In this document: positions 34,421 through 45,934 of the stretch, piece after piece | How positions within the stretch are numbered: position 1 is the first letter of the stretch | How the letters are laid out: each line of letters starts with the position of its first letter | Assembly (NCBI GenBank): GCA_949361645.1 | Contig: OX442416.1 | Span: forward strand, 9,572,129 to 9,636,128 | Direction of reading: 5' to 3' | DNA: 64,000 bases | Source of the DNA: Spongilla lacustris | Lineage: Eukaryota; Porifera; Demospongiae; Spongillida; Spongillidae | Position numbers and translations under genes: made by a program | The notes under the pieces: model-generated | What the model saw: the letters and a program-made list of their open reading frames with translations, nothing else | The model's database searches: none | Told to the model about the DNA's origin: nothing

Positions 34421-34911
34421 AATGCGTTTACATTTCAAAGCGGCCGGTTAGTAATTCAAGGACGTACGGAACGCCTGATCAGTGCTCCAATTAAAGCGTT
34501 TCATGCATGTTTAGTATTTTTCGTCTTGTATTGCCAACCACTTCTCTCAACAGAGCTTCGATTAGAGTCACCTTTGTATCTAGCTAGCGCACGCGGCACA
34601 GGTACGCGGGCGCTTAATCAGATTGCCCGGCAATATTATTCATGATCGTCGGGGAGAGCCCCCCTCCCCATGTCATTAGAAACCAACACCTCATTACGTG
34701 CATTTGGGTCTGGGTACGAGATTAACGTGATCCAGGTTCCAATGCAAGGTACTTCCAGTCTTGTTAACACTAACAAATAGCATCTTTATCATTTTTCACA
34801 TAGAAAATTGCACACAGACGCATACATGTGTGTGCAGACAGCGGGTGCAGGAGGGTCCATCCAATAGGATCAATGAGGCTACAATAACAACAATACAAGG
34901 CACAAGGACTG

Positions 34912-37900
34912 CTAAGACGCTGCTGCTGATGGCTTCTGGTGTCCCTGTGCCAACTGAGTGGCCTGTACCTTCATCTGCATAGTAGCAAACACCGCTGGGA
35001 GGGAGTGATGCCGTGTGATGACATTATGAACAAGAGCATCATACATGTACATGCCACAAAGCAAAATAAAGTCAAGTGCATGTACATGTACCACACACAC
35101 CGATACTACCACCCACTTACATGTATGATATTACCATATATACCTTTAACACTTAACTCTATGTCCACAAGGACCAATGGGTGTGGTCAATGTGGAGGGG
35201 TTAATGAACTCCCTAACTAAGACGGCCAATGGGTGTGGTTAATGAATGAGACATTGAGGGGTTAATGAACTCTCCGTCTATTGAGGGCCAATGGGTGTGG
35301 TCAATGAGTGAGATGTGGAGGGGTTAATGAACTCCCCGACTAAGACGGCCAATGGGTGTGGTTAATAAGTGAGACATTGAGGGGTTAATGAACTCTCCGT
35401 CTATTGAGGGCCAATGGGTGTGGTCAATGAGTGAGATGTGGAGGGGTTAATGAACTCCCCGACTAAGACGGACAATGGGTGTGGTTAATAAGTGAGACAT
35501 TGAGGGGTTAATGAACTCTCCGTCTATTGAGGGCCAATGGGTGTGGTCAATGAGTGAGATATTTAGCAGATAATGAACTCTCTAGCTAAGAGGGCCAATG
35601 GGTGTGGTCAATGAGTGAGATGTTGAGGGGTTAATGAACTCTCTAGCTAAGAGGGCCAATGGGTGTGGTCAATGAGTGAGATGTTAAGGGGTTAATGAAC
35701 TCTAGCTAAGAGGTCCAATGGGTGTGGTCAATGAGTGAAATGTTGAGGGGTTAATGAACTCTCTAGACAAGAGGGCCAATGGGTGTAGTCAATGAGTAAG
35801 ATGTTGAGGGGTTAATGAACTGTCCGTCTTTTGAAGGCCAATGGGTGTGGTCAATGATTGAGATGTTAAGGGGTTAATGAACTCTCCTCTATTGAGGGCC
35901 AATGGGTGTGGTCAATGAGTGAGATGTTGAGGGGTCACTGGCAAACTGCAAAGTGCAGCTGCATGAAGACACGTTAACACCTGTCACCTGTTGAAGTCCA
36001 TATATGGGACACAGAAAGTCATCATTGATGAATAATAATCAGAATTTCACTTCAATGTTTTTGAAAGTGCAAAAACAGTTGATCCCAACTAGTATCTAAT
36101 GTAGCCACTCTTCAGAGAAAGTAGAATGGTAGAAAATGATTACTAATATTAAAGTGTAATTCATAGCAAATCAGGTGCTGAAGAAGTGACATACATGTAC
36201 ATGTACAGATTGGTTTCCATTGGCCCTCAATAGACAGAGAGTTTATTAACCCCTCAACACCTCACTCATTGGCTCTCTAAGCAGGGTGGTCATTAACCCC
36301 TCTACATCTCACTAATTGACCACACCCATTGACCCTCTTAGCTAGAGTTCATTAACCCCTTAACATCTCACACTTTGACCACACCTATTGACCCCCCTAG
36401 CTAGAGAGTTCATTAACCCCTTAACATCTCACTCTTTGACCACACCGATTGACCCTCCTAGCTAGAGAGTTCATTAACCCCTTAACATCTCACTCTTTGA
36501 CCACATCTATTGACCCTCCTAGCAAGAGTTCATTAACCCCTTAACATCTCACTCTTTGACCACACCGATTGACCCTCCTAGCTAGAGAGTTCATTAACCC
36601 CTTAACATCTCACTCTTTGACCACACCTATTGACCCTCCTAGCTAGAGAGTTCATTAACCCCTCAACATCTCGCTCATTGACCATACCCAATGGCCCTCA
36701 ATAGACGGAGAGTTCATTAACCCCTCAACATCTCACTCATTGACCACACCCATTGGCCCTCTTACCTGGAGAGTTCATTAACCCCTAAACATCTCACTCA
36801 TTGACCACCTATTTGGTAGGCTTATCCAACTACATGTACATAGTGTAATCGAGAGTTACGGCAGTAACTCTCATATAGGATTTGTGCCGTATCATGAAAT
36901 CATTAAAAAACGCTTCGCGCGTATAACTCACGAACCGAGAAACGGATAGTGTAGCTGTTTATTGCTATTGATCCACAATAGAAAGACGATCGTTTTCATG
37001 TTTTGTTCAAGTCGCCAGACCGTTTACTTTAAGAGAACATAAAAGGTCGTAATTCTCGTTCCCAGACCGTAATTTATCCATGGTCGTCGTCGTCGTCGTC
37101 GTCGTCTTTATGGGTGAGTATAACTCGAGATAGGAAAGGTTTTAAAGAGCGCCAGTTACACCAAAAATCGTAGAAAAATCCTACCGACTGCCCCTTGATG
37201 TCAGATATACATGTTTGGTATAAAGCAATAATTACGTCCGAGTACCGTTAGGAACAGTTTTAGAGAGTGCCAATTACGCCAATACCTACCGACTGCCCCT
37301 TGATGTCAGATATACTAATACATGTAACTGTTTGGCATAAAGCAATTAATTAGAATTTTATGGTATTGCTTAACTAGCTTTAGCGTTGTCACGTCAAAAT
37401 GCCTTCACGGGAACGAAAGAGGAGAGCTAAGTGACGAGAGGAATACCTCCAAAATCAAGACGACGAGTAAGAGTTCTCCCGAATTCGGTACGATGCTGAT
37501 GCGGAACAAAGGCGGGCGTCTGCTCGTGCCATGTACAGAGCAAATCTGGAGCTTCTAAGAGGTGGCGACAGGAAAAGAATTCTGTTGCAGTGCAAGTTTC
37601 TATTATAAGAGGCGGCGTTATGAACTGAACTCAGACGAGAAACGAGCTTCTTAGAGGGAAAGCTTGGCGCGCGAGTTTGGAACTAGAACAGCAGCAAATG
37701 TAACATAGTTGTAAACATTGTGTTGCTAGGCAATAAACATGGGAATTACAACGGCTAGATTTTATCATACAATCGTATTTACTTCAAGTATGTACGGGTT
37801 GCAAAGTACATGTACACCTATATACTAGTAGTCACTTATTTAAAAAAAGAATGAAACAAGATATAAAAACTTTCTCTCTGAGAAAGTTAGTGGTATATAG

Positions 37901-40900
37901 GATTTGAAGGCAATGGTGGTGTAAAAAGGAAGGGAACAAGGGATCAACGATGATACTAAAATTTTTTACGTCCTATATTTAGCAACGAAAGATGTACGTA
38001 CTACAAATATGCTAAATATAGGACTGTTAAAAAATTTTCGTATCATCGTTAATCCCTTGTTCCCTTCCTTTTTACACCACCATTGCCTTCAAATCCTATA
38101 TACCACTAACTTTCTCAGAGAGAATGTTTTTATATCTTGTACAGCTACAGGTATGTGTAAAAAATCATACACTACACCTTCACCACCACACACTATGCCT
38201 CCTTTACCCATCACACACTACAGTATCAGTCAGAATTATTCCCACTGTAGAGAACTCCTACAGTGATATGCTAGGCATGTATGGTAATTACCGTACCACA
38301 TTATCACAGTGCACAGCACAATACGTCTCTTCAGTGACTACTAGTATCAGCGTTGCCACAATTTCACGACGTCATTTTTTCAATGCTGCTGGTAGTTGTT
38401 TTAGCGCGCCAATTGCTACTACGCGAACTACGCTGTCATGCTACACCACAATAATTACACCTTCACCCATCACACTACACCTTCACCCATCACACTGCAC
38501 CTTCATCCATCACACTACACCTTCACCCATTGCACTACACCTCCACCCATCACACTACACCTTCACCCATCACACTACACCTTCACCCATCACACTACAC
38601 CTTCACCCATCACACTGCACCTTCACCCATCACACTGCACCTTCATCCATCACACTACACCTTCACCCATCACACTACACCTTCACCCATCACACTACAC
38701 CTTCACCCATCACACTACACCTTCCCCCATCACACTACACCTTCACCCATCACACTACACCTTCACCCATCACACTACACCTTCCCCCATCACACTACAC
38801 CTTCACCCATCACACTACACCTTCACCCATTGCACTACACCTCCACCCATCACACTACACCTTCACCCATCACACTACACCTTCACCCATCACACTACAC
38901 CTTCACCCATCACACTACACCTTCCCCCATCACACTACACCTTCACCCATCACACTACACCTTCACCCATCACACTACACCTTCACCCATCACACTACAC
39001 CTTCACCCATCACACTACACCTTCACCCATCACACTACACCTTCACCCATCACACTACACCTTCACCCATCACACTACACCTTCACCCATCACACTACAC
39101 CTTCACCCATCACACTACACCTTCACCCATCACACTACACCTTCACCCATCACACTACACCTTCACCCATCACACTACACCTTCACCCATCACACTACAC
39201 CTTCACCCATCACACTACACCTTCACCCATCACACTACACCTTCACCCATCACACTACACCTTCATCCATCACACTACACCTTCACTACACCTTCACCCA
39301 TCACACTACACCTTCATCCATCACACTGCACCTTCACCCATCACACTACACCTTCATCCATCACACTACACCTTCACCCATCACACTACACCTTCACTAC
39401 ACCTTCACCCATCACACTACACCCATCACACTACACCTTCATCCATCACACTGCACCTTCACCCATCACACTACACCTTCATCCATCACACTACACCTTC
39501 ATCCATCACACTACACCTTCATCCATCACACTACACCTTCACCCATCACACTACACCTTCCCCCATCACACTACACCCATCACACTACACCTTCATCCAT
39601 CACACACTTCACCCATCACACTACACCCATCACACTGCACCTTCACCCATCACACTACACCTTCATCCATCACACTACACCTTCATCCATCACACTACAC
39701 CTTCATCCATCACACTACACCTTCACCCATCACACTACACCTTCACCCATCACACTACACCCATCACACTACACCTTCATCCATCACACACTTCACCCAT
39801 CACACTACACCCATCACACTACACCCATCACACTACACCTTCACCCATCACACTACACCTTCACCATCACACTACACCTTCACCCATCACACTACACCTT
39901 CACCCATCACACTACACCTTCCCCCATCACACTACACCTTCCCCCATCACACTACACCTTCACACTACACCTTCACCCATCACACTACACCTTCACCCAT
40001 CACACTACACCTTCACCCATCACACTACACCTTCACCCATCACACTACACCTTCATCCATCACACTACACCTTCACTACACCTTCACCCATCACACTACA
40101 CCTTCATCCATCACACTGCACCTTCACCCATCACACTACACCTTCATCCATCACACTACACCTTCACCCATCACACTACACCTTCACTACACCTTCACCC
40201 ATCACACTACACCCATCACACTACACCTTCATCCATCACACTGCACCTTCACCCATCACACTACACCTTCATCCATCACACTACACCTTCATCCATCACA
40301 CTACACCTTCATCCATCACACTACACCTTCACCCATCACACTACACCTTCATCCATCACACTACACCTTCATCCATCACACTACACCTTCATCCATCACA
40401 CTACACCTTCACCCATCACACTACACCTTCACCCATCACACTACACCTTCACCCATCACACTACACCTTCACTACACCTTCACCCATCACACTACACCTT
40501 CACCCATCACACTACACCTCCACCCATCACACTACACCTTCCCCCATCACACTACACCTTCACCCATCACACTACACCTTCACCCATCACACTACACCTT
40601 CACCCATCACACTACACCTTCACCCATCACACTACACCTTCACCCATCACACTACACCTTCACCCATCACACTACACCTTCACCCATCACACTACACCTT
40701 CACCCATCACACTACACCTTCACCCATCACACTACACCTTCACCCATCACACTACACCTTCACCCATCACACTACACCTTCACCCATCACACTACACCTT
40801 CATCCATCACACTACACCATCACTACACCTTCACCCATCACACTACACCTTCATCCATCACACTGCACCTTCACCCATCACACTACACCTTCATCCATCA

Positions 40901-43900
40901 CACTACACCTTCACCCATCACACTACACCTTCACTACACCTTCACCCATCACACTACACCCATCACACTACACCTTCATCCATCACACTGCACCTTCACC
41001 ATCACACTACACCTTCATCCATCACACTACACCTTCATCCATCACACTACACCTTCATCCATCACACTACACCTTCACCCATCACACTACACCTTCACCC
41101 ATCACACTACACCTTCACCCATCACACTACACCTTCACCCATCACACTACACCTTCACCCATCACACTACACCTTCACCCATCACACTACACCTTCACCC
41201 ATCACACTACACCCATCACACTACACCTTCATCCATCACACACTTCACCCATCACACTACACCCATCACACTACACCTTCACCCATCACACTACACCTTC
41301 ACCATCACACTACGTGCGTGAGTGTGAACTTGTGGATGGACAGCACTGTACATATCAGGACCCACGGTAGTGGGTCCTATGTAGGATTGGCTTCGTGGGC
41401 GTGGTTTTCGATCGAGCGTTTTAAAACGGTAACGAAGCGTTGCCTTTACTCGCCAGCTCGCATACATGTATAATCCATCACAAACATGACAGATATGCAC
41501 ATATAACGTGAGCATTAAACAGTGCCGTTTACTTGGAGTGACAAGTAGGTACCAAAAATCCGCCATTTAATTTTTGTTCTCCTCCTCCGTCTTCCATTCA
41601 TCACGTATAACTCGCGACAGGAACGTCGTAAAAAGACGAGATTAGCTTCAAAAAGTAGCATTTTAACTCCAAACGTATCTTTTCATGCAGATAAGATGCA
41701 CAATTGTAAGCTGGTGATAATATGCTGTGAAATAACTCGAGCAGGTGCAATTCATTATCGATGAAAATTCTCGGTTGCCTAGCAGTATGCAATATGACGC
41801 CACACACGCGTCTTAATTTACTGTTGCCAGGCTACGCACGTAATATAAGCAGCTGCAGACACGTTTACAGCAAGCAGTTCTAATTCAGCAAAGGTGACCA
41901 AGCCAATAAAAACGGCTCGTTAACAAAGAGAACTCTGAGTTTAAGATAAAGGTAGGCCTATCAATAAAATTAAAAAGAGGCCTATATATTCAACGAGCGG
42001 GGTGAGGGCTGTCCGCCTTCGGCCGATTCAATGAGGGGGGGGGCTGTCCGCGTAAAAAAAAAGTATTTTGGGCAATAGGTCCCCGGGGTTGCAACCCCCA
42101 AACCACCCCTGTATCCGCCCCTGGGAATCTAATATAAGCATTGGAACGAATACACTAAGCAATCTATTACTGAACACTCCTGGCAGAGAAAAAAAATTAG
42201 GGGAACAAGTAAATCAAAAACTTCTCCTTCGAGAAAGTGATTGGTGGTATGTACGATTGGTGGTGCAAAAAGCAAAGAAACAAGGTACAGTATGTTAAAG
42301 TGAGGTTTGGTAGGATCCTACAACTATAACAGTCCTACATTTGCAAATAGGCTTCTTTGTTTGCAAATTCAGGACTGTGAGTCGTAGGATTTACTTGTAT
42401 AATCTCCTCCACCTTCACCCATCACACACCACACTTCCGTCACCCATCCCACTACACTTTCACACACTACACCTCCTTCACCCATCACACCCACCCACCA
42501 TCTCTTATCTTGTACTTCTCTATCAGCCCTTGCTGGAGATTCTCCAAGTTCTTGGTGACATATTCCAGCCGCCGCTCAAAGAAGGAGGTGGCATCCTTCA
42601 GGGTCTGGGCACCCGACAAAACAAGGTTAGCAATACAATGGCACATGTACATGTATGTACCTCCTTACATGACAACAATGATATACATAGTTGTGTACAT
42701 GTATGCACAGGTACATGTAGATAAAAAGCAAATCTAAATTATTTCATCACAGCAGCCATTGCTGATACTACAATGTACATAAACCATTTTCCAAACACCT
42801 GCCCAACTGGATGATAGGGAAGCTAGCTGCTGACCCACTTCTGGCTCCCACTTCATTCTATGTAGCGCAGCAGTTACATGTAAGAGGTGAGACCACTGTT
42901 AGCAGCTGGCTTCTGAATCATCCAGTTGGGCACTAGGATGTCGACTGGCCTACTGACTGAACTGTCAGCCCCATACCCACACGACCTATCTCAAGCTGAC
43001 CAACCAGCCTAGCCCTATGACAAAACTGTGCAAAAACATCCCTTAAGCTGTTGTGGTGCAAAACAACATCACCACCCCCTTTGCACATCGCTGCATGATG
43101 CCCTAGAGAATCCAGCTGGTGGTCGTTTTAATACCAGTGATTAGAAGCTTACTCTAGTGTTGTTTTATAAACATTAACTTGCAACTACATGTGTATCTGA
43201 CTTTCTGGAAATAAACAACTAGTGAAGCCTTACATGTACATGTACAGACATTGTATCTCAATATCACAGTTTGGTATTAATGAGTTAATTACTGTAAATC
43301 ACAGCATACATGTAGTCATGGAAACAATACCTTCTTGACATAGTATCCAGTACCAATCTCCACAATGACACTGTCGTTGTTCCTAAGCTTTCCAGGTATG
43401 TACATCTGCCAGACTGTTAAGGACCACAGTGGAATATTATGACATGTTCATGTACATGTGTGTGAGTGTTGTAGAAGGTGAACATGAGCATGTGTGAGAT
43501 GCACAGATGACCATGCAAACATGTGTTGCTAGGATACTGAGCTTGTCAGTGGAACCAGAACCTGAGCTCCTGTATACAAATAACAGAAGATCACATGACA
43601 CACCTACATGTATCATATAGCAACATCACACCCAACAATATCCCATGGCAATGAATTTTCAAAGTCACGTGGCTCCCCCCCCCCCCCCCCCCCGAATCAG
43701 CACTGCAGGTATTCCTACCAGAGCTCTTGGGGTTAATGTAGTCCAGGCTCTCCTTCGAGTCTTTAAGTCTCTGCTGAACAGCCTTCAGTTGCTGCATGGA
43801 TGTACTCAGGAAAGATAGGTCCTGGGGGGTATGGAAAAATGAATCCTTAGGCTGCATCGGGACCATATGCTCACGTGCACACGTGCCACTCTCCCATATA

Positions 43901-44092
43901 TATAAAACACCTGAACGTTATGCTAGCTGAGGCTCCAGTTAGAATACAAGGTACTACGATGCCGTGACTTATACGCGGTCTTGAACTCCTTACCTCCTCC
44001 AACTGGGTCTTTATCTGCTCCAGTTGAGGCATCCCAAGCTGGGACAAATTTACAACCTTCTGGTCTTTATTCGCTACGGTAGCGTCGGCCAT
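34912..44092 (-). CDS. PFDN5: Prefoldin subunit 5, six exons
   Basis: Exons: 44092-43994, 43821-43719, 43569-43538 (a 32-nt microexon), 43405-43331, 42604-42499 and 34994-34912; phases agree at every junction, giving 165 residues (human about 154). Prefoldin 5 is an alpha-type subunit of the hexameric chaperone that hands unfolded actin and tubulin to the CCT chaperonin. Landmarks: LSQLGMPQLEQIKTQLEE (N-terminal coiled coil), FLSTSMQQLKAVQQRLKDS, VLVPLTSS from the microexon, MYIPGKLRNN and EIGTGYYVKK (beta hairpins), ATSFFERRLEYVTKNLENLQ (C-terminal coiled coil), and AVFATMQMKVQATQLAQ in the last exon. The last intron (34995-42498, 7504 bp) is full of satellites. Donor of exon 5 is GATG/GTGGGT; acceptor of exon 6 is CTCCCAG. 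The first ATG gives a 9-13 residue N-terminal extension relative to the human protein. Confidence 0.93.
35166..35938 (+). repeat. 60-bp satellite array, forward orientation
   Basis: About 13 units of roughly 60 bp. Landmarks: GGCCAATGGGTGTGGTCAAT, GAGTGAGATGTTGAGGGGTT and AATGAACTCTC, with two alternating endings (CTAGCTAAGAG and CGTCTATTGAG types). It lies in PFDN5 intron 5. A 278-bp spacer separates it from the same repeat in inverted orientation. Confidence 0.95.
36217..36810 (-). repeat. 60-bp satellite array, inverted orientation
   Basis: About 10 units reading AGAGTTCATTAACCCCTCAA, CATCTCACTCATTGACCACA, CCCATTGGCCCTC, the reverse complement of the array at 35166-35938. Together the arrays could form a stem of about 0.6 kb. 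Confidence 0.95.
36880..36975 (-). repeat. Dispersed repeat, copy 2
   Basis: Reverse complement of about 9925-10030 (CTACACTATCCGTTTCTCG and GATACGGCAC). Confidence 0.65.
37083..37108. repeat. (GTC)n trinucleotide repeat
   Basis: Eight GTC/CGT units in a row. Confidence 0.9.
37398..37715 (+). pseudogene. Lys/Arg-rich relic (KRASARA-type)
   Basis: Reads MPSRERKRRAK, stop, REEYLQNQDDE, stop, EFSRIRYDADAEQRRASARA, MYRANLE, then breaks down. Arg/Lys/Ala repeats of this style occur ahead of helicase or protease modules in large sponge and cnidarian transposon proteins (memory, unverified). It has several stops, lies in PFDN5 intron 5 and has no other module attached. Confidence 0.45.
37857..38139. 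mobile_element. Snapback MITE, family 2, copy B
   Basis: Left tip CAAGATATAAAAACTTTCTC and right tip GAATGTTTTTATATCTTG. AGAAAGTTAGTGGTATATAG, GGTGGTGTAAAAAGGAAGGG and TGATACTAAAATTTTTTA all recur inverted, with a short loop near 37980-38015. Nearly a perfect palindrome, so younger than copy A. It lies in PFDN5 intron 5 beside the 20-bp satellite. Confidence 0.85.
38450..41312. repeat. 20-bp satellite, ~142 units, with higher-order pattern
   Basis: Unit CTTCACCCATCACACTACAC with variants (CTTCATCCAT, CTTCCCCCAT, CACTGCAC) and occasional truncated units. A set of truncated units (ACACCTTCACTACACC) recurs at 39281, 40071 and about 40817, so the array shows higher-order repeats of about 750-790 bp. 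All three plus-strand frames stay open for ~2.8 kb because the 20-bp unit has no stop in any frame. It lies in PFDN5 intron 5, so this is not taken as coding. Confidence 0.97.
41362..41985 (-). repeat. Dispersed element, copy B
   Basis: Starts with AGGACCCACGGTAGTGGGTCCT and runs as the reverse complement of 25930-26600 up to TAGGCCTATCAATAAAAT. In PFDN5 intron 5. Confidence 0.75.
42212..42395. mobile_element. Snapback MITE, family 1, half copy
   Basis: ATCAAAAACTTCTCCTTCGA, GGTGGTATGTACGATTGGTG and GAGGTTTGGTAGGATCCTAC match the left part of 4202-4475, and the central stem region follows, but the right arm is missing beyond GTAGGATTTACTTG. Confidence 0.75.
42405..42498. repeat. Residual 20-bp satellite copies at the PFDN5 exon 5 donor
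   Basis: Diverged copies of the CTTCACCCATCACACTACAC unit (CTTCACCCATCACACACCAC, CGTCACCCATCCCACTACAC, CTTCACCCATCACACCCACC). They touch the exon 5 donor site, so the satellite probably grew from sequence at the start of the intron. Confidence 0.8.
42780..43110 (-). pseudogene. Relic of the RT-element C-terminal domain
   Basis: Minus strand: LDSLGHHAAMCKGGGDVVLH then HNSLRDVFAQFCH, and further on RPVDILVPNWMIQKPAA. Frames are broken. It lies in PFDN5 intron 4. Confidence 0.75.
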
Positions 44093-44575
44093 TTAAAATT
44101 TTGGTTATATTGTAGTACTCGTGCCCATTACGTACTTAATTAATGTAAAAAAAAGAATGTTGCACTCTCAGTTGCACTGTTAGTGCATACGTCTCATGGG
44201 CGTCAGAAGGTAAAAAGCATTGGTCCGGCAAATAAATAAATAATGAGTGGGCGGACCCGGAGGGGTGGGTGCGGGAGGGGGTCAGACCCCTTACCGCCCA
44301 GCCAGGGGGTATGGGGGAGCGCTGTAGAAGCTTTGCAAGTTGTGCATTATTAATGCCATAAATCATAAGAAATCTCACTAGCTCGCACGCGTTAAGTGCT
44401 CGACGCCCAAGCACCGAAAAATGCATAAAGCAATGTTGTACGAGTCGTAATGGATCACGTGAGAGGTTTCCTATGTCGCCCACATAATATCACCGGTAAT
44501 AAATTCGATACTTTCAAGAAGCTTATGACAATCACTTTTAAAAGTGTTTTTGAAATGCTTCACAAGCATCTAAGT

Positions 44576-44830
44576 TTACGTTTGGTACTTGCCTTGAATT
44601 TCTTCTCTACTTCTGTCATCATGCATAATTAACAAAAAAGCAGCATCAGTACTGGCATCGCGGCTGTGCTTTTCACACCACTCTGCTCTAAACGAGCGCG
44701 TTTCAACCTTCGATCCAAACGACCGTTTTGGAAAGGGAAACCGGAGATTTAGATGATGAAATTTCTCTGGCACCACCGCAGACGCAGAAAAAGAAGGAAC
44801 GGACAATAATGTCGAGCGAGTGGAATCCAT
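44576..44830 (-). pseudogene. MYM/TTF-type zinc finger fragment (hAT-like)
   Basis: 84 codons from an ATG: FPFPKRSFGSKVETRSFRAE, WCEKH and DAAFLLIMH resemble the start of the TTF/MYM zinc finger in ZMYM-like and hAT-transposase proteins (family knowledge; the usual pattern keeps KRSFG, RSF, W and DAAFC). The cysteine after DAAF is absent and nothing of the catalytic region follows. It is probably a relic, or a first exon whose partners I cannot find. Confidence 0.45.
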
Positions 44831-44946
44831 TTCTCTTTTAGACGATGTACATAAATGTCATTATTGTTATACATTATCGTAGCAAGTTACTCCAGACAAA
44901 AGGGCGGGTCATCATCACCCGTACCCACGCCCATGTTTTCCAAATG

Positions 44947-44978
<32 letters not shown>

Positions 44979-45896
44979 GGAAAATATTGGTCCGGCGGCC
45001 GCCGGACCTGCCGGACCTGTTCCGACGCCCATGCGTCTGCGTAGATCTATCCGGAAAACTCAATTCCTCTCTCCCGGCGCGTAGACTGCTACTAGACAAG
45101 GTTGAAAAACTGAGAGGGGGGGAGGGGGGGGGGGACTAAATGGAGGGGCGGGGCCAACTCTTGCAACAGCTAGGGGGTTGGCGGAGCGCTGTAAGCTTCC
45201 CCATTGCCCAGAAACCGGCGCGTAATTTCACAATGATTTTATTTTATTTTTAATCGTCACGCATGCACATACATGTACATGTATGTGTAGACGGAATGAT
45301 TCTATAGTTACTGTACCAATGTGGCAGTGCTTCATGTACAGAGCGAGTCATTACTATACAGCCGGTACCCTTGTACATGAAACTAAAAGGGGTACCCCAA
45401 AACACTGGGTGGACTCTGGGCCCCCCAAGCCACTCCCTTGCCTACGGGCCTGCTCTCCACAGCATACCAGTGCATTGTGACAAAGAGAAGGCGTCTCTTG
45501 GCTCATTAGACATACTAATTTTCTCCAGGTGGCAGGTGCTACGTGTAAGAAGGAAGTAACAGGTCCACAGAGGTACATGTGTTGGTCTCTGTATTATTTC
45601 CTCCTATCAGTTCACTTCATTCATGAAGGCACTGCATGCATGGGCCTTATTCCAGCACCTAGTATCTTCCATGAGCGACCATATTTGACTATGACTGCAA
45701 TATCAATGTGGGAAGGAAGACCTTTTGTAAGGAGAACATCAGTTTTCCAGGCAGTAATTGTGAAAATCCAGAAATCAAGATTTCAACTCATACACACTTA
45801 CAATAAAAATAGTTTATTACTCACAATGTAATAAAACAACAGGATATCACACTCACATCTATGTATTTAGGAAACCCAAAACTCACGGGATCACAA

Positions 45897-45897
<1 letters not shown>
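44831..45897. other. No gene recognised; poly-T tract and GC-rich hairpin
   Basis: Contains a poly-T run (44950-44978) and GGTCCGGCGGCCGCCGGACC, a palindrome near 44990. GGAGCGCTGTA followed by AGCTT occurs near 44315 and again near 45183. No supported exon. Confidence 0.45.

Positions 45898-45933
<36 letters not shown>
45898..45933. repeat. Poly-G tract, ~36 bases
   Basis: Uninterrupted G run, next to TATTACAGTTTTAAACTACA, which is the 3' tail shared by two RT-element relics. Confidence 0.95.

Positions 45934-45934
<1 letters not shown>

Noticed and set aside
35166..36810. Regular 60-bp repeats as a CRISPR array
   Set aside because: Units are contiguous with no unique spacers, occur in both orientations, and the context is animal DNA with introns.
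38124..41473. Three overlapping plus-strand frames of about 950-1065 codons
   Set aside because: They are translations of the 20-bp satellite, which has no stop in any frame, and the region is an intron of PFDN5 on the other strand.
45529..45831. 100-codon plus-strand frame
   Set aside because: No family resemblance or supporting splice sites; treated as chance.
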